The notes beneath the pieces are model-generated. The model was not told the origin of the DNA. It saw only the letters and a program-made list of their open reading frames with translations, and made no database searches. A DNA stretch of 64,000 bases. It comes from Planktothrix paucivesiculata PCC 9631. GTDB lineage: Bacteria > Cyanobacteriota > Cyanobacteriia > Cyanobacteriales > Microcoleaceae. The stretch lies in contig NZ_LR735022.1 of assembly GCF_900009265.2 (NCBI RefSeq), positions 74,700-138,699 of the forward strand, given 5' to 3'. Positions 43,497 through 53,285 of this stretch are shown one piece after another. How positions within the stretch are numbered: the first letter of the stretch is position 1; each line of letters starts with the position of its first letter. The translations under genes and the position numbers were made by a program.

Positions 43497-44109
43497 ATCA
43501 ACCCCAGGCTATCAGCACTTGGGTCGGTTAAATTAAACTCAACAACCGACTCCATCTTAAAATTAAGATAAAGTCCTGTCATCCTCTCCCTATTGAACTG
43601 ATCATGTAGAGAAAGCGGATTTGCTCGGTTGTCTTGTAAACTTTTTGCCATCTGTCAAAACTTGATGCTATAGAGTTTTGTTATCTCTGTATTCAAAAAT
43701 AAATTGAACTTCCTATAGCTAAGACTATCTAAAGTCAACTCACCGGATGTCAACTTCCCGTCTTTAGAGTGCCAATAGTTGATTACAGCATTCAACAAAA
43801 ATTTGATCATTCCTTTAAGTTGCTGCTTCGCCTCGTATCAGTCAGGCTATTGAGTGGAACCTAGAACCTTTGCTATGGGTTTTCCAGTACCGGATCGTTT
43901 TGAGCCAATCTCCAGGATAGCACAGCCTGGAACATAGTTCTAGGGTTTTGCCAAGATTTTTGTATTTAATTTGGCAAAGTTTCTGAAATCCATCAACGGA
44001 GTGATCCAAATAACTAGCTCCAAAAACGGATAGGGTTATTTTGAATCTCTGGTTAAAGAATCTAACACTAACGAGTCAGAAAAAGCAATCTTTTTTGATC
44101 AATTTCTGT
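43497..44109. other. 613-bp region without a protein gene
   Basis: This lies upstream of rbp and after the 3' end of the M48-like gene. It has no convincing open frame. It holds a long imperfect inverted repeat at 43858-43947 (separate entry) and presumably the rbp promoter. Confidence 0.5.
43858..43947. ncRNA. possible structured RNA, long imperfect hairpin
   Basis: Three successive stem segments line up: AACCTAGAAC (43858-43867) with GTTCTAGGGTT (43937-43947), CTATG with CATAG, and TTTTCCAG with CTGGAA. They enclose a loop of about 40 bases. The nested order of matching arms is unlikely by chance in a gene-free region. I do not recognise a known RNA family, and the strand is unknown. Confidence 0.4.
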
Positions 44110-46746
44110 TTACCAGCCGCCTTGAGAAGCCAGATAAGCACCCCATAAGGTTAAAACCATCGCCAGAATCCCAGACGCCACGGGGTGTCCACCGCGCAAG
44201 ACCGTCGCCGGATCGGAGGTTTCTAAGGTGTCCACATCAATCCAAGGCGTCGCCCCCCGTCGCCACCATCCCGTCACCTTAATTGTTTGAGTGATTAACT
44301 CCTGGGGGTGACGAATTCGAGGCAAAAAATTAGTTAGGGGAGTTTTTTCGGGGAGATAATGTAGTTTGACAGTGCCACTGGAGGTTTGTAGAATTAACTC
44401 TTGAGCAAAGGTATTTCTGAACCCAGTCCGACCTAAAAGTTCACCCGTTAAACAAATTGGTTGACTATCAAGGGGAATGGTTTTAGGATTGGTGATCAAA
44501 TCTGATAAGTTAGGTTCATTTAAGAGATTATTGGGTTTGATTTCAGGAAAAAAGGGATTAATTCTGACCAAAATTCCTAAACTACAGCCCATAACAATTG
44601 AACCTGCCATAATCCAATAGTCTCCCCATAACCATTCTAATTGCCAGAGTCCTAATCCCGAACAAACTCCCCCCATTAACCAAATAACTCCCCCAATGAT
44701 CATCCCCGCAGGAATCCCAAAAAACGGCGCGCCTTGTAATAATAAAGGAGAATTCTGGGCGATTAATCGGGGCGGTTTCACCGGGGTCAGATGGGATAGA
44801 TCAAATTCTGGTTCTAACTTCCAATAATTAGCATAAAAACCCAGAATTTTTAAGCGTTCTCCGATTAAGGGATGGGATTGATTTAAGGTTAATTCAGGGG
44901 TATAAGAATTAGTTAAATCCCAGGTTAATAAAGCATCTATTGATGTGTAAGGCGTTAAACTACCCATGGTTAAAGCCTGTTGATAATGAATCGGAATTAA
45001 TCGGTCAAAGGCTTCTAAGATAAAATCAGTTTTTCCCTGGGTTTGAATAGTTTGGGATAATTTTATCGTAATTTTGAGTAAGGCGCGACTTAAAGCATTC
45101 GGATTTCCGGTGAGGTTACAAGCGATGCGATCGCTATAATAAACCCGACGACGGGATAAATATAAAGAAGGGAATCTTAACAGTTTATATAATCCATAAC
45201 ACAAAGGACAAATCAAAAGAGAGATCGTGCTTAATATTTGATGTAAAATACCTCGAATACTAGGGGGAATGGGAAAATTAAGATCGGGTAATTTTTCAGT
45301 TAATTCGGCTAAATACCAATAAATTAAATAGGGAATTTGACTGACCAGAGTGGCAAAAGACATCACCGCAAAATCCCATTCCCCAATGCTGGCAATTTCC
45401 CGGGCAAAAATTACAGCGATTTCATCTTCTGTTAATTGATCTAATAATCCTTGACTAACAACTATTCTAGCAAATCGTCGTAAACTTCCATAGGAGAAAA
45501 TCACCGGATGATCAATCGGTAATAGTTTGATTTCCGGCAGTTTAAACTTTTTCTTTTGGCAATAATTTCTTAACAGTTTATTAGTTTCTTGACTTTGGTT
45601 AAATAATGTTGTTAAAGGTAAGGGTTTTAATCCATAACTCAGTTGCAGAAGTTTATCCCATAACCAAGGAGAGAATATAAATAAAATCGATAGGGTGAGA
45701 TAAACACCATTAGTTGGATTCTGATAAAATAAAGGAATAGGTTGGACAATAGGCAGCCAAGATAAACTATTATTTGTCAGTTTCATTAACCCCTCTAGTA
45801 AACGAGGAGCTAACCAAAGCAAGGCTAAAATAGTGAGGGAAAGTTCGCCAAAAAATCGGGCAGTTTGCCAAATCCAACCCATAGCAAATATAAATAGAAT
45901 AATCAGAATAATTTGCCAAGGTTGACGGGATAATTCTCGCCAAGAATTTAAAATCGGTTGCCAAATCCAAATTTGATTTAAACTATGATTAATAAAGGCA
46001 AAAACCATCGGAATAAACCAAATTAAACCCACCGCCATTAATAATTGTTCCAGTTTAAACGGACTCGATTTTAAAGGTTTAAGGGGTTTCCAATTCGTAG
46101 CTCGTCCTGCTTGTCGCCATTGCCAATCTTCAACCCTAGGAGGCGGCGGCGGTTGAATGATTTCTGGTTTTGAGTTAACCGGAGCATCGGGAATTTTTGC
46201 CGTAGAATTGGGGGGGATTTTTTCAGTTTTTTTGAGATTTAAAGGTGGAGGTTGAGATAAAGAAGGATTCGGGGCTTTTTCCGACGGTGATGGGGTAGAA
46301 AGTTGGGGAATTTTGGGCAGACTAGACTTAGCTTTTATCGGTTGTAAATTAGGATTTAAAGGAATAAAACCCGTTTCTGTAAAAGGTGGTAATTCCGAAG
46401 GTTTATTTTCAAGATTAGGATTAATATTTTGAGATTCAAGTTGTTTTAAACTCTGAGGTTTTGGGGGATAACGTTTTAATAATTTTTTTAAATAATCCCT
46501 AGCCCAATTTTTTACATTTTCCCGGGAAGATTGGGTTAAACTTTGACATAAATTAATCGCTAACTTAGTATTTCCTGTGTGTTCATAAGCAATCACTAAC
46601 CCCATTTGCGCCTTAAATTGACCGGAATCCTGAGATTGGGCAATAGGTTCTAAAATAGCGATCGCCTGTTGATAATCTTTGCATTTTAAAGCAGCTAATC
46701 CTGATTCTAAATCCGATGAATTGGGGGGTAAATTGGAGGAAGACAT
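44110..46746 (-). CDS. M48-like membrane protein, degenerate zinc site (pseudoprotease)
   Basis: This 878-residue protein has a TPR-like N-terminus (about 10-85), a Pro-rich linker (about 100-210), several membrane helices (about 230-370 and 450-530), and an M48/HtpX-like domain. The region RIVVSQGLLDQLTEDEIAVIF aligns with the HtpX lead-in, but the zinc motif HExxH is R449-E-I-A-S453. The third ligand region, normally RREYxADR, is RRVYYSDR with V535 in place of the glutamate. All three zinc ligands are therefore absent. After residue ~650 come two more helices and a C-terminal soluble domain (ELILQTSSGTVKLHYLPEK, WWRRGATPWIDVDTL). The fold is intact, and a non-catalytic scaffold is likely. 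Confidence 0.82.
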   Translation of the reverse strand: MSSSNLPPNSSDLESGLAALKCKDYQQAIAILEPIAQSQDSGQFKAQMGLVIAYEHTGNTKLAINLCQSLTQSSRENVKNWARDYLKKLLKRYPPKPQSLKQLESQNINPNLENKPSELPPFTETGFIPLNPNLQPIKAKSSLPKIPQLSTPSPSEKAPNPSLSQPPPLNLKKTEKIPPNSTAKIPDAPVNSKPEIIQPPPPPRVEDWQWRQAGRATNWKPLKPLKSSPFKLEQLLMAVGLIWFIPMVFAFINHSLNQIWIWQPILNSWRELSRQPWQIILIILFIFAMGWIWQTARFFGELSLTILALLWLAPRLLEGLMKLTNNSLSWLPIVQPIPLFYQNPTNGVYLTLSILFIFSPWLWDKLLQLSYGLKPLPLTTLFNQSQETNKLLRNYCQKKKFKLPEIKLLPIDHPVIFSYGSLRRFARIVVSQGLLDQLTEDEIAVIFAREIASIGEWDFAVMSFATLVSQIPYLIYWYLAELTEKLPDLNFPIPPSIRGILHQILSTISLLICPLCYGLYKLLRFPSLYLSRRRVYYSDRIACNLTGNPNALSRALLKITIKLSQTIQTQGKTDFILEAFDRLIPIHYQQALTMGSLTPYTSIDALLTWDLTNSYTPELTLNQSHPLIGERLKILGFYANYWKLEPEFDLSHLTPVKPPRLIAQNSPLLLQGAPFFGIPAGMIIGGVIWLMGGVCSGLGLWQLEWLWGDYWIMAGSIVMGCSLGILVRINPFFPEIKPNNLLNEPNLSDLITNPKTIPLDSQPICLTGELLGRTGFRNTFAQELILQTSSGTVKLHYLPEKTPLTNFLPRIRHPQELITQTIKVTGWWRRGATPWIDVDTLETSDPATVLRGGHPVASGILAMVLTLWGAYLASQGGW

Positions 46747-47017
46747 AGGAGTAACTAAGAATTAAAACAAATTAACATTCACAGTTTTAGGGGAAATCCC
46801 TATCCTCAAATCATAAAAATGATTGATTCGATCTCATCTAAAGAGTTGAAAATTGACAGAAAGCATAGCAAATCCTATTGTACCCATTTTCTTGATTAAA
46901 ATATCTTCAGATTCCTTTGATTCAATATTTTGATCAACTTTCTTCTGAAAAAAAAAATTAAACCAGAGCTTTGATCCCCAAGGGATGATAGAATGGCTTG
47001 GCTCAAAATCAGCTATT

Positions 47018-47881
47018 ATGGATACAAATTACTTATTTCTAGCATTTCAATTTACATCCCCCGGCCCTATTATATTTGAAATCGGGCCGTTATCAATTCG
47101 GTGGTATGGCTTGTTAATTGCCTCAGCCGTCTTGATTGGAGTATCCTTATCTGGGTATCTTGCCAGTCGTCGGCAAATTGATTCTGAACTCATCGGAGAT
47201 TTGGCAATTTGGTTAATTGTGGGAGCGATTCCTTTTGCTAGACTATATTATGTGGCATTTCAATGGGAAAGTTATGCTAATAATCCCAGCAATATTATTG
47301 CCATTTGGAAGGGAGGAATTGCCATTCATGGAGCAATTATTGGGGGATTAATAGCGGCTTTGCTATTTGCTAAAATTAAACAAATTCCCTTTTGGCAATT
47401 AGCTGATATTGTCGCTCCTTCTTTGATTTTAGGTCAAGCCATTGGTAGATGGGGTAACTTTTTTAATTCTGAAGCATTCGGAAGTCCAACGGATTTACCT
47501 TGGAAACTTTATATTCCCTCGGAACGCCGCCCTTATGGTTTTGAATCCTACGAATATTTTCACCCGACTTTTTTGTATGAATCCCTGTGGAATTTAACTA
47601 TATTTGCCCTACTAATAACCTTATTCTTAAAAGGTTTAAAAGGCAAACATCCTTGCAAACCGGGCACAATATTCTTGGTCTATTTATTAACCTATAGTTT
47701 GGGTCGAATTTGGATTGAAGGATTACGCACGGATAGTTTAATGTTAGGGTCTTTAAGAATAGCTCAACTGGTTAGTTTAACGGGGATGATGTTAGGATTA
47801 TTCGGTTTAATTTGGTTGTATGGATTGAAGCGAACCTTACCCGATATTGTGCAGAAATCCCATGTCTCGGAATCCGAATAA
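47018..47881 (+). CDS. lgt: prolipoprotein diacylglyceryl transferase Lgt
   Basis: This 287-residue membrane enzyme transfers diacylglycerol to the lipobox cysteine of lipoproteins. [15 protein letters not shown] near the N-terminus (about 18-32), [16 protein letters not shown] and the signature [17 protein letters not shown] (about 142-158) are family hallmarks. Seven helices are apparent. ATG 47018 gives the usual [19 protein letters not shown] start; ATG 46985 would add 11 residues without a clear conserved role. It would serve the lipoproteins in this window, such as CapA and the RND adaptor. Confidence 0.95.
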   Translation: MDTNYLFLAFQFTSPGPIIFEIGPLSIRWYGLLIASAVLIGVSLSGYLASRRQIDSELIGDLAIWLIVGAIPFARLYYVAFQWESYANNPSNIIAIWKGGIAIHGAIIGGLIAALLFAKIKQIPFWQLADIVAPSLILGQAIGRWGNFFNSEAFGSPTDLPWKLYIPSERRPYGFESYEYFHPTFLYESLWNLTIFALLITLFLKGLKGKHPCKPGTIFLVYLLTYSLGRIWIEGLRTDSLMLGSLRIAQLVSLTGMMLGLFGLIWLYGLKRTLPDIVQKSHVSESE

Positions 47882-47883
47882 AA

Positions 47884-47910
47884 AAGCCCTAGACTCAATA
47901 GCCAGGGCTT
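47884..47910 (+). terminator. weak terminator-like hairpin after lgt
   Basis: AAGCCCT (47884-47890) pairs with AGGGCTT (47904-47910) immediately after the lgt stop. A T run is missing. Confidence 0.45.
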
Positions 47911-48007
47911 CAACCAGGGTGCATCTACCGTTCTTGTCTTCTCCGTGGGTCAGTGCAGATCCGGAAAAAATAGAAATCCAGCGTCAATTTTAGGAAATTA
48001 GAACCTT

Positions 48008-48796
48008 ATGGAACCAGATATCGGATTACTCAAAGCTGCGGTTTATATTGTTGGGGCAGGCCCAGGTGATCCTGAATTATTAACCGTGAAAGCCCAAAGA
48101 TTATTGACCTCGGCGGATGTGATTATATTTGCCGATTCTCTGGTTCCTGAACAAATTTTAACCGGGGTGCGGCCGGATGCAGAATTAGTTAAAACCTCCG
48201 ATAAGACCTTAGAAGAAATCATTCCCTTAATGATTGAAAGAGTTCGTCAAGGGCTTTCTGTTGTTCGATTACATTCGGGTGATCCGAGTTTATATGGGGC
48301 AATTTATGAACAAATGCAACAGTTAATAGAGGCAGAAATTGAGTTTGAAATTGTTCCTGGAATTAGTGCTTTTCAGGATGCAGCCGCCAAATTAAAAATA
48401 GAATTAACTGTTCCTGAATTAGTCCAAACGATTATTTTAACTCGGGTGAGTGGCAAAGCTACAGGTGTTCCTGCGGAGGAAGAATTAGAAAGTTTAGCTG
48501 CCCATAAAGCTAGTTTATGTTTATATTTGAGTGCGCGTTATGTGGCAGAAACCCAGCAAAAGTTAATCAAATATTATCCGCCAGAAATGCCGATTGCTAT
48601 TTGTTATCGTTTGGGATGGCCCGATGAAAAAATCCGGGTAGTTCCCTTAGAAAAAATGGCACAGGTGACCCAGGAAGAAAACTTAATTAGAACCACTCTT
48701 TATGTGATTAGTCCAGCCTTAGAAAAAACTCCCCACACTTCAACTTTAAGATCTAAATTATATAACCCGGAACATTCCCATTTATTCCGTCCCTAA
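48008..48796 (+). CDS. cobM: precorrin-4 C11-methyltransferase CobM
   Basis: This 262-residue SAM-dependent uroporphyrin-III methyltransferase-family enzyme acts in cobalamin ring synthesis. The N-terminal VYIVGAGPGDPELLTVKAQRLL (residues 12-33), ADSLVPEQIL, the second motif VRLHSGDPSLYGAI (about 84-97) and VPGISAF match CobM/CbiF closely. The last 25 residues are a variable tail (PHTSTLRSKLYNPEHSHLF). It stands alone; cobS is at 26 kb, so cobamide genes are dispersed in this genome. Confidence 0.92.
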   Translation: MEPDIGLLKAAVYIVGAGPGDPELLTVKAQRLLTSADVIIFADSLVPEQILTGVRPDAELVKTSDKTLEEIIPLMIERVRQGLSVVRLHSGDPSLYGAIYEQMQQLIEAEIEFEIVPGISAFQDAAAKLKIELTVPELVQTIILTRVSGKATGVPAEEELESLAAHKASLCLYLSARYVAETQQKLIKYYPPEMPIAICYRLGWPDEKIRVVPLEKMAQVTQEENLIRTTLYVISPALEKTPHTSTLRSKLYNPEHSHLFRP

Positions 48797-48843
48797 CCTG
48801 GTTTAACCTCGTTTCTATCTACCTAGAAACAAAAAAAAGAGCC

Positions 48844-48906
48844 TCTGCCTCCTTCCTAATATTAACCCCAAAATATGATTCAATATAGGAGTTTAGAGGA
48901 GGCAGA
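48844..48906. other. 10-bp inverted repeat between cobM and the reductase gene
   Basis: TCTGCCTCCT (48844-48853) and its exact complement AGGAGGCAGA (48897-48906) enclose 43 bp. It could be a leader structure of the downstream reductase gene, or a termination structure for cobM without a T run. Confidence 0.5.
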
Positions 48907-48987
48907 TCTCCCCGTTAGAAATTCCGTGGTAGAACCAGGGAACGAGAGTAACTAGAGTAACTAGACTATACCCTCTTTATAATTATT

Positions 48988-49800
48988 ATGAATTTTAATC
49001 AAAAAAATATTATTATTACTGGAGGTTCCAGTGGAATTGGAAAAGCAACGGCTCAATTGTTAGCCAGTTTAGGGGCAAATTTAACTATTATTGCGCGAAA
49101 TCAAACTACCCTTGATCAAGCTCGAAAAGAAATTGATGCGGTAAAATTATCTCAAAACCAGAAGGTTTTTACCCTGTCGGCGGATATTTCTATACGGGAA
49201 GAAGCGGAAAATGTCATGGAAACAGGAATTAATCTTTTGGGAGGTGTGGATATTTTAATTCTCTCGGCTGGAATGGCCTATCCGGGGTATTTTAGGGAAC
49301 TTCCTATAGAGATATTTGAACAAACAATGGCGGTTAATTATTGGGGTTCTTTCTATTGTATTCGAGGAATTTTATCGAAAATGATTGAACAAAAATATGG
49401 TAAAATTATTATAATTTCATCGGGGGCTGGATTAATTGGAATTTATGGTTATACCGCTTATAGTCCTACTAAATTCGCTTTAAGGGGGTTAGCAGAATCT
49501 TTGCGAGGGGAATTAAAACCTTTGGGAATACAGGTTTCTATTGTTTATCCGCCGGATACAAATACCCCGCAATTAATTGCTGAAAATAAAACCAAACCTC
49601 CAGAAACAAAAGCAATTACGGGAACGGTTAAACCTTGGGAACCAGAAGATATTGCTCAAGCAATTATTCAGGGAATTAATAAAAATAAATTTGCGATCGC
49701 CCCCGGATTAGAAATGAAAATTTTAAATTATTTCCATAGTTTGTTATTTCCCTTATTAAATCGCTATTTTGATCACCTAATTAAACGGATAAAAAGTTAA
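48988..49800 (+). CDS. SDR oxidoreductase, 3-ketodihydrosphingosine reductase-like
   Basis: This 270-residue short-chain dehydrogenase has the cofactor motif TGGSSGIG (residues 11-18), the AxxxxLA helix, the SAGMAYPG segment, and the catalytic Ser-Tyr-Lys set in IIISSGAGLIGIYGYTAYSPTK. YPPDTNTPQL and ENKTKPPETKAITG are typical of the KDSR/Tsc10 group, which reduces 3-ketosphinganine. The C-terminal segment (LEMKILNYFHSLLFPLLNRYFDHLIKRI) is hydrophobic and may anchor it to membrane. Sphingolipids in cyanobacteria are uncertain, so the substrate remains inferred. Confidence 0.78.
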   Translation: MNFNQKNIIITGGSSGIGKATAQLLASLGANLTIIARNQTTLDQARKEIDAVKLSQNQKVFTLSADISIREEAENVMETGINLLGGVDILILSAGMAYPGYFRELPIEIFEQTMAVNYWGSFYCIRGILSKMIEQKYGKIIIISSGAGLIGIYGYTAYSPTKFALRGLAESLRGELKPLGIQVSIVYPPDTNTPQLIAENKTKPPETKAITGTVKPWEPEDIAQAIIQGINKNKFAIAPGLEMKILNYFHSLLFPLLNRYFDHLIKRIKS

Positions 49801-49942
49801 ATTAGGGTTAAGATTCACCCAAACTGGATTAATCGATGTAAGACTTGGGTTCAAAAGGTAAATTATTGATAGAATATGCCAGACAAGAGTTGAATTTGAG
49901 TCCAAGAACTTTTAATTATTATTCCATTGGCAGTAAAAAACC

Positions 49943-51370
49943 ATGACTAAACCGTTCAAAAATCGTACCAAAATTGTTGCCACCATTGGCCCAGCGAGTA
50001 AATCCCCAGAAATTATTCGTCAAATGCTGCACGCGGGAATGAATGTCGCCCGATTAAATTTTTCCCATGGCACTTATGAAGATCATGCAGAAATGGTAAA
50101 ATTGCTACGACAAGTTGCCCAAGAATGTGATAGTCCGATTACTTTATTACAAGATTTACAAGGCCCCAAAATTCGGATTGGTCATCTTCCCTCGGAAGAA
50201 ATAGAATTAGTCGAAGGTGAATTATTAACCTTTGTTCCCGTTGATGATTTTGACAATCAACCGAATACCGTCCCCATTGATTATCCCTATTTAGCAGAAG
50301 AAGCCCAACCCGGAGCGCAAGTTTTACTTGATGATGGATTATTGGAATTAAAAATAGAAGAAATTCAGGGAAATGCCGTTAAATGTCGGGTGATTGAAGG
50401 GGGAACCCTCAAAAGTAGAAAAGGGGTAAATTTACCAAGTTTAATTTTGCGTCTTCCCTCCCTAACAGACAAAGATAAAGAAGATTTAGACTTTGGAATT
50501 TCTCAAGGGGTAGACTGGGTTTCCCTCAGTTTTGTTCGTCGGGCGGAGGATGTTATTGCCTTAAAAACTTTATTAGCCCAAAAGGGAGCTTCAGAGATTC
50601 CAGTAATTGCTAAAATTGAAAAACCACAAGCGATCGCTAACTTAGAATCTATTATCAATGAATGTGATGGTTTAATGGTAGCCCGGGGGGATTTAGGGGT
50701 GGAAATGAGTCCCGAAAAAGTCCCTTTGTTGCAAAAACAAATCATTCGGATGTGTAATCAAAAGGGGATTCCCGTGATTACCGCCACCCAAATGTTAGAT
50801 AGCATGATTCATAGTGCCCGTCCCACCCGTGCCGAAGCCAGTGATGTTGCTAATGCGATTATTGATGGTACGGATGCGGTGATGTTATCGGGAGAATCTG
50901 CTGTTGGTAAATTCCCGGTGAAATCAGTACAAATGTTATCTAAAATTGCCAGTGATGTCGAACCGGAAATCGAATTTAAAAATTATCCTCCGGTGATGTC
51001 TGATGAAACTCATGCTTTAAGTGAAGCGTTGAATGTCATTGATAAAACCCTGAATTTGCATTGTATTGTTGCCTATACCAGTAGTGGATATACGGCAATT
51101 TTAGCCGCAGGAGAACGCCCCAAAGTTCCCGTGATCGCCCTGACTCCCAACCACAAAGTCTATCACCGTTTAAACTTAGTTTGGGGGGTTAAACCGATTT
51201 TATTAGAACATCAAGTGGATTCTTTTGAAGGGTTAATTGATCTGGCCCAAACTAAATTATTAGACCGGAATTTAGCTCAAATCGGAGATAAAATTCTGAT
51301 TATTGGGGGGGTTCCGACTAAAAAAGCCCGGGGTACAAATTTCTTGAAAATTCACAAAATTACCGATTAA
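49943..51370 (+). CDS. pyk: pyruvate kinase
   Basis: This 475-residue glycolytic enzyme makes pyruvate and ATP from phosphoenolpyruvate and [14 protein letters not shown] (33-43), [12 protein letters not shown], the metal and catalytic region [26 protein letters not shown] and [10 protein letters not shown] are all present. The C-terminal allosteric domain is complete. It lacks the extra C-terminal domain seen in some cyanobacterial and Bacillus pyruvate kinases, so it is the short form. It is monocistronic. Confidence 0.97.
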   Translation: MTKPFKNRTKIVATIGPASKSPEIIRQMLHAGMNVARLNFSHGTYEDHAEMVKLLRQVAQECDSPITLLQDLQGPKIRIGHLPSEEIELVEGELLTFVPVDDFDNQPNTVPIDYPYLAEEAQPGAQVLLDDGLLELKIEEIQGNAVKCRVIEGGTLKSRKGVNLPSLILRLPSLTDKDKEDLDFGISQGVDWVSLSFVRRAEDVIALKTLLAQKGASEIPVIAKIEKPQAIANLESIINECDGLMVARGDLGVEMSPEKVPLLQKQIIRMCNQKGIPVITATQMLDSMIHSARPTRAEASDVANAIIDGTDAVMLSGESAVGKFPVKSVQMLSKIASDVEPEIEFKNYPPVMSDETHALSEALNVIDKTLNLHCIVAYTSSGYTAILAAGERPKVPVIALTPNHKVYHRLNLVWGVKPILLEHQVDSFEGLIDLAQTKLLDRNLAQIGDKILIIGGVPTKKARGTNFLKIHKITD

Positions 51371-51377
51371 ATTATTC

Positions 51378-51403
51378 ATCCTCCCCAAAGTTATGGGGGG
51401 GAT
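51378..51403 (+). terminator. G-rich hairpin after pyk
   Basis: ATCCTCCCC (51378-51386) pairs with GGGGGGGAT (51395-51403, one G-U), with an eight-base loop, 8 bp past the pyk stop. The following bases are only weakly T-rich. Confidence 0.6.
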
Positions 51404-51463
51404 TTGCTCTGATCAGCCCGTCATCTCAACTCTAGGCAATTATATCCCCTAACCCATTTCCTA

Positions 51464-51715
51464 TTATTGATTTTCCGCTTCTTGCGCCGTAGATTGTCTA
51501 ACTAACTCGAGGGCAGAACCAAAAACGAAACCCATGGCAGCACCGGCTAGGGCGTAAGTCCGAGGAGCTCTCGACTGACTATAACCCAGGTCAACGGAAA
51601 AGCCAATATTACAGCATTGATATTGTTTCTCGCTATATTTGGAAACTCCTAGTCCAGCAATTGTACCGACGATCATCATCACCATTCCAGAAAAAATTAC
51701 CAGTCGCATATTCAT
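51464..51715 (-). CDS. small membrane protein of unknown function
   Basis: This 83-residue protein has one N-terminal membrane helix (LVIFSGMVMMIVGTIAGLGV, residues 4-23) and a second weaker one (TYALAGAAMGFVFGSALELV, about 53-72), joined by a loop with a CC pair (QYQCCNIGF). I do not recognise the family. It is monocistronic and convergent with pyk. The 274 bp beyond its start (51716-51989) are AT-rich, and I see no gene there. Confidence 0.65.
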   Translation of the reverse strand: MNMRLVIFSGMVMMIVGTIAGLGVSKYSEKQYQCCNIGFSVDLGYSQSRAPRTYALAGAAMGFVFGSALELVRQSTAQEAENQ

Positions 51716-51989
51716 AATTATCTTCCTGGGATAACCCTAAATATAATTTGTTGCAATCATAACCCTATATTCTAAAATTAGCTCTATTTTTCTATTTTTG
51801 AACAATATTTTTAACCTTGTTTACAAAAGTTTAAAAAAGTTGATAAAATTTGTAGAGTTTTAGAGGCTTAATCCTTTATAAATGCGGGCTTTCCCTGTCA
51901 ATATAAAACACTGATATATCCAACTGATATACTGAAAATATAAGTTTTCATGGGAACTATTAATTAGCAGGCTACAAATTATATATGGA

Positions 51990-53273
51990 TTAGGTATTCA
52001 TGCGTTCGTAAATAGCAGAAGCGGCCGGAGAATAACGGGTGAGATAGCTAAAAATCCAGAATTTGATACAGGAATCAATAATCACAGGAACCGTTGCAAT
52101 AAAACCATTAACCGCTACTCTACTTTCAGGGAGTCCAAAATGAGCGATTGCACCTTCTAATAAAACTTCCCATCCTTCGGCGGAGTGAAAGCCCACAAAC
52201 ATATCCGTAATTAAAATAAACAAAAATACTTTTAAAGGATCACTCAAATTCAAGAAAGTTCGATTAGAAAAACTTCTTAATACCGTGATTTTATTTCGAT
52301 TAAAATAAACTAATCCCACAAAGGCAAGTAAAGCCACACCATCGGATAAAACATTTTTTAATCCATTCAAGGCACGATTACGAGAGTCTCGCCAAATTTC
52401 GGTGGCCTTTTCTGATAATTTTTCTTCTTTTTCTTCCTCGGAAAGCATCGGCTTTCCTGATAATAATTGTTTGATTTCTAAACCTTCTTTAAAAAAAGAA
52501 TACTCCTGTAAAAACTCCTCCTGAATCCCAGAACTGAGTTCAATTTTAGTGGGATATTTGTCACTATAATTTCCCATTAATGGGTTAAAAACAATATTTT
52601 TAACAGCAACTTGAACTAACAAAGGAATCAAGAATAAAATCAAAATCCAACGCCTAGCCACTTGATCTTGGATGCGTCTAATTCTTAATTCTTGAACTAC
52701 CTGTTGTTCATACTCAGGTTTAACTTTATTTCCCCCAAACCATCCCCAATTCAACCAATTATTTTTAGGTTGAGGTGTAATAATAGATGTCGCCGATATA
52801 ATTGGAGTATCTAGGGTACGGGCGATCGCAGATTCATTGTTTTCTACTTTTAATTCTTCTGGTGTTAACTTGATCGGTGTTGAGGTATTGGCTAAACTAT
52901 TAATTAGGGCATCCTGGGAGTCGTCGCGATATTTTTTGATCACCCCATCAATAAAATCCAGCTTTTCGATAATTTCAATGTCGGGAATACCAACGGATTG
53001 AAATGTTTCTTCCTGGGATAAAGATTGAGGATTCCATAAAAAACTATTCAATTTGAACTGACTCAAATTAAAACGAATTGTTAATAGGTGGCGATCGCGT
53101 AAACTTTTAACATAATCAACCACCGTTTTTTTATATTCAGGATGATACCCAATCGGATTACCCTGAAAATATTGATCTTCGAGGGCTTTAATGTCTTGGG
53201 CACTTTGATAAGCGGATTCTAAGAGTTGAATTTGTCTTTGATTCAACCAATAATTAAATCGATTGAGATTCAT
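51990..53273 (-). CDS. pxcA: proton extrusion protein PxcA/CemA
   Basis: This 427-residue protein of the CemA/PxcA family is needed in cyanobacteria for light-induced proton extrusion and growth at some pH values. The soluble N-terminal half includes KALEDQYFQGNPIGYHP and KSLRDRHLLTIRFNLSQFKLN. The C-terminal half has four membrane helices and the signatures VARRWILILFLIPLLVQ and FSDxxxFLNLSDPLKVFLFILITDMFVGFHSAEGWE-like text ending in ATVPVIIDSCIKFWIFSYL. Family assignment is strong. It is 12 bp downstream of the GUN4-domain gene, so the pair is co-transcribed. Confidence 0.92.
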   Translation of the reverse strand: MNLNRFNYWLNQRQIQLLESAYQSAQDIKALEDQYFQGNPIGYHPEYKKTVVDYVKSLRDRHLLTIRFNLSQFKLNSFLWNPQSLSQEETFQSVGIPDIEIIEKLDFIDGVIKKYRDDSQDALINSLANTSTPIKLTPEELKVENNESAIARTLDTPIISATSIITPQPKNNWLNWGWFGGNKVKPEYEQQVVQELRIRRIQDQVARRWILILFLIPLLVQVAVKNIVFNPLMGNYSDKYPTKIELSSGIQEEFLQEYSFFKEGLEIKQLLSGKPMLSEEEKEEKLSEKATEIWRDSRNRALNGLKNVLSDGVALLAFVGLVYFNRNKITVLRSFSNRTFLNLSDPLKVFLFILITDMFVGFHSAEGWEVLLEGAIAHFGLPESRVAVNGFIATVPVIIDSCIKFWIFSYLTRYSPAASAIYERMNT

Positions 53274-53285
53274 AAATGCTCCAGA

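Noticed and set aside
43858-43947. Signal recognition particle RNA or 6S RNA
   Set aside because: The characteristic SRP tetraloop and bulge sequences, and the 6S layout with adjacent purK, are not present; only an unassigned hairpin can be claimed.
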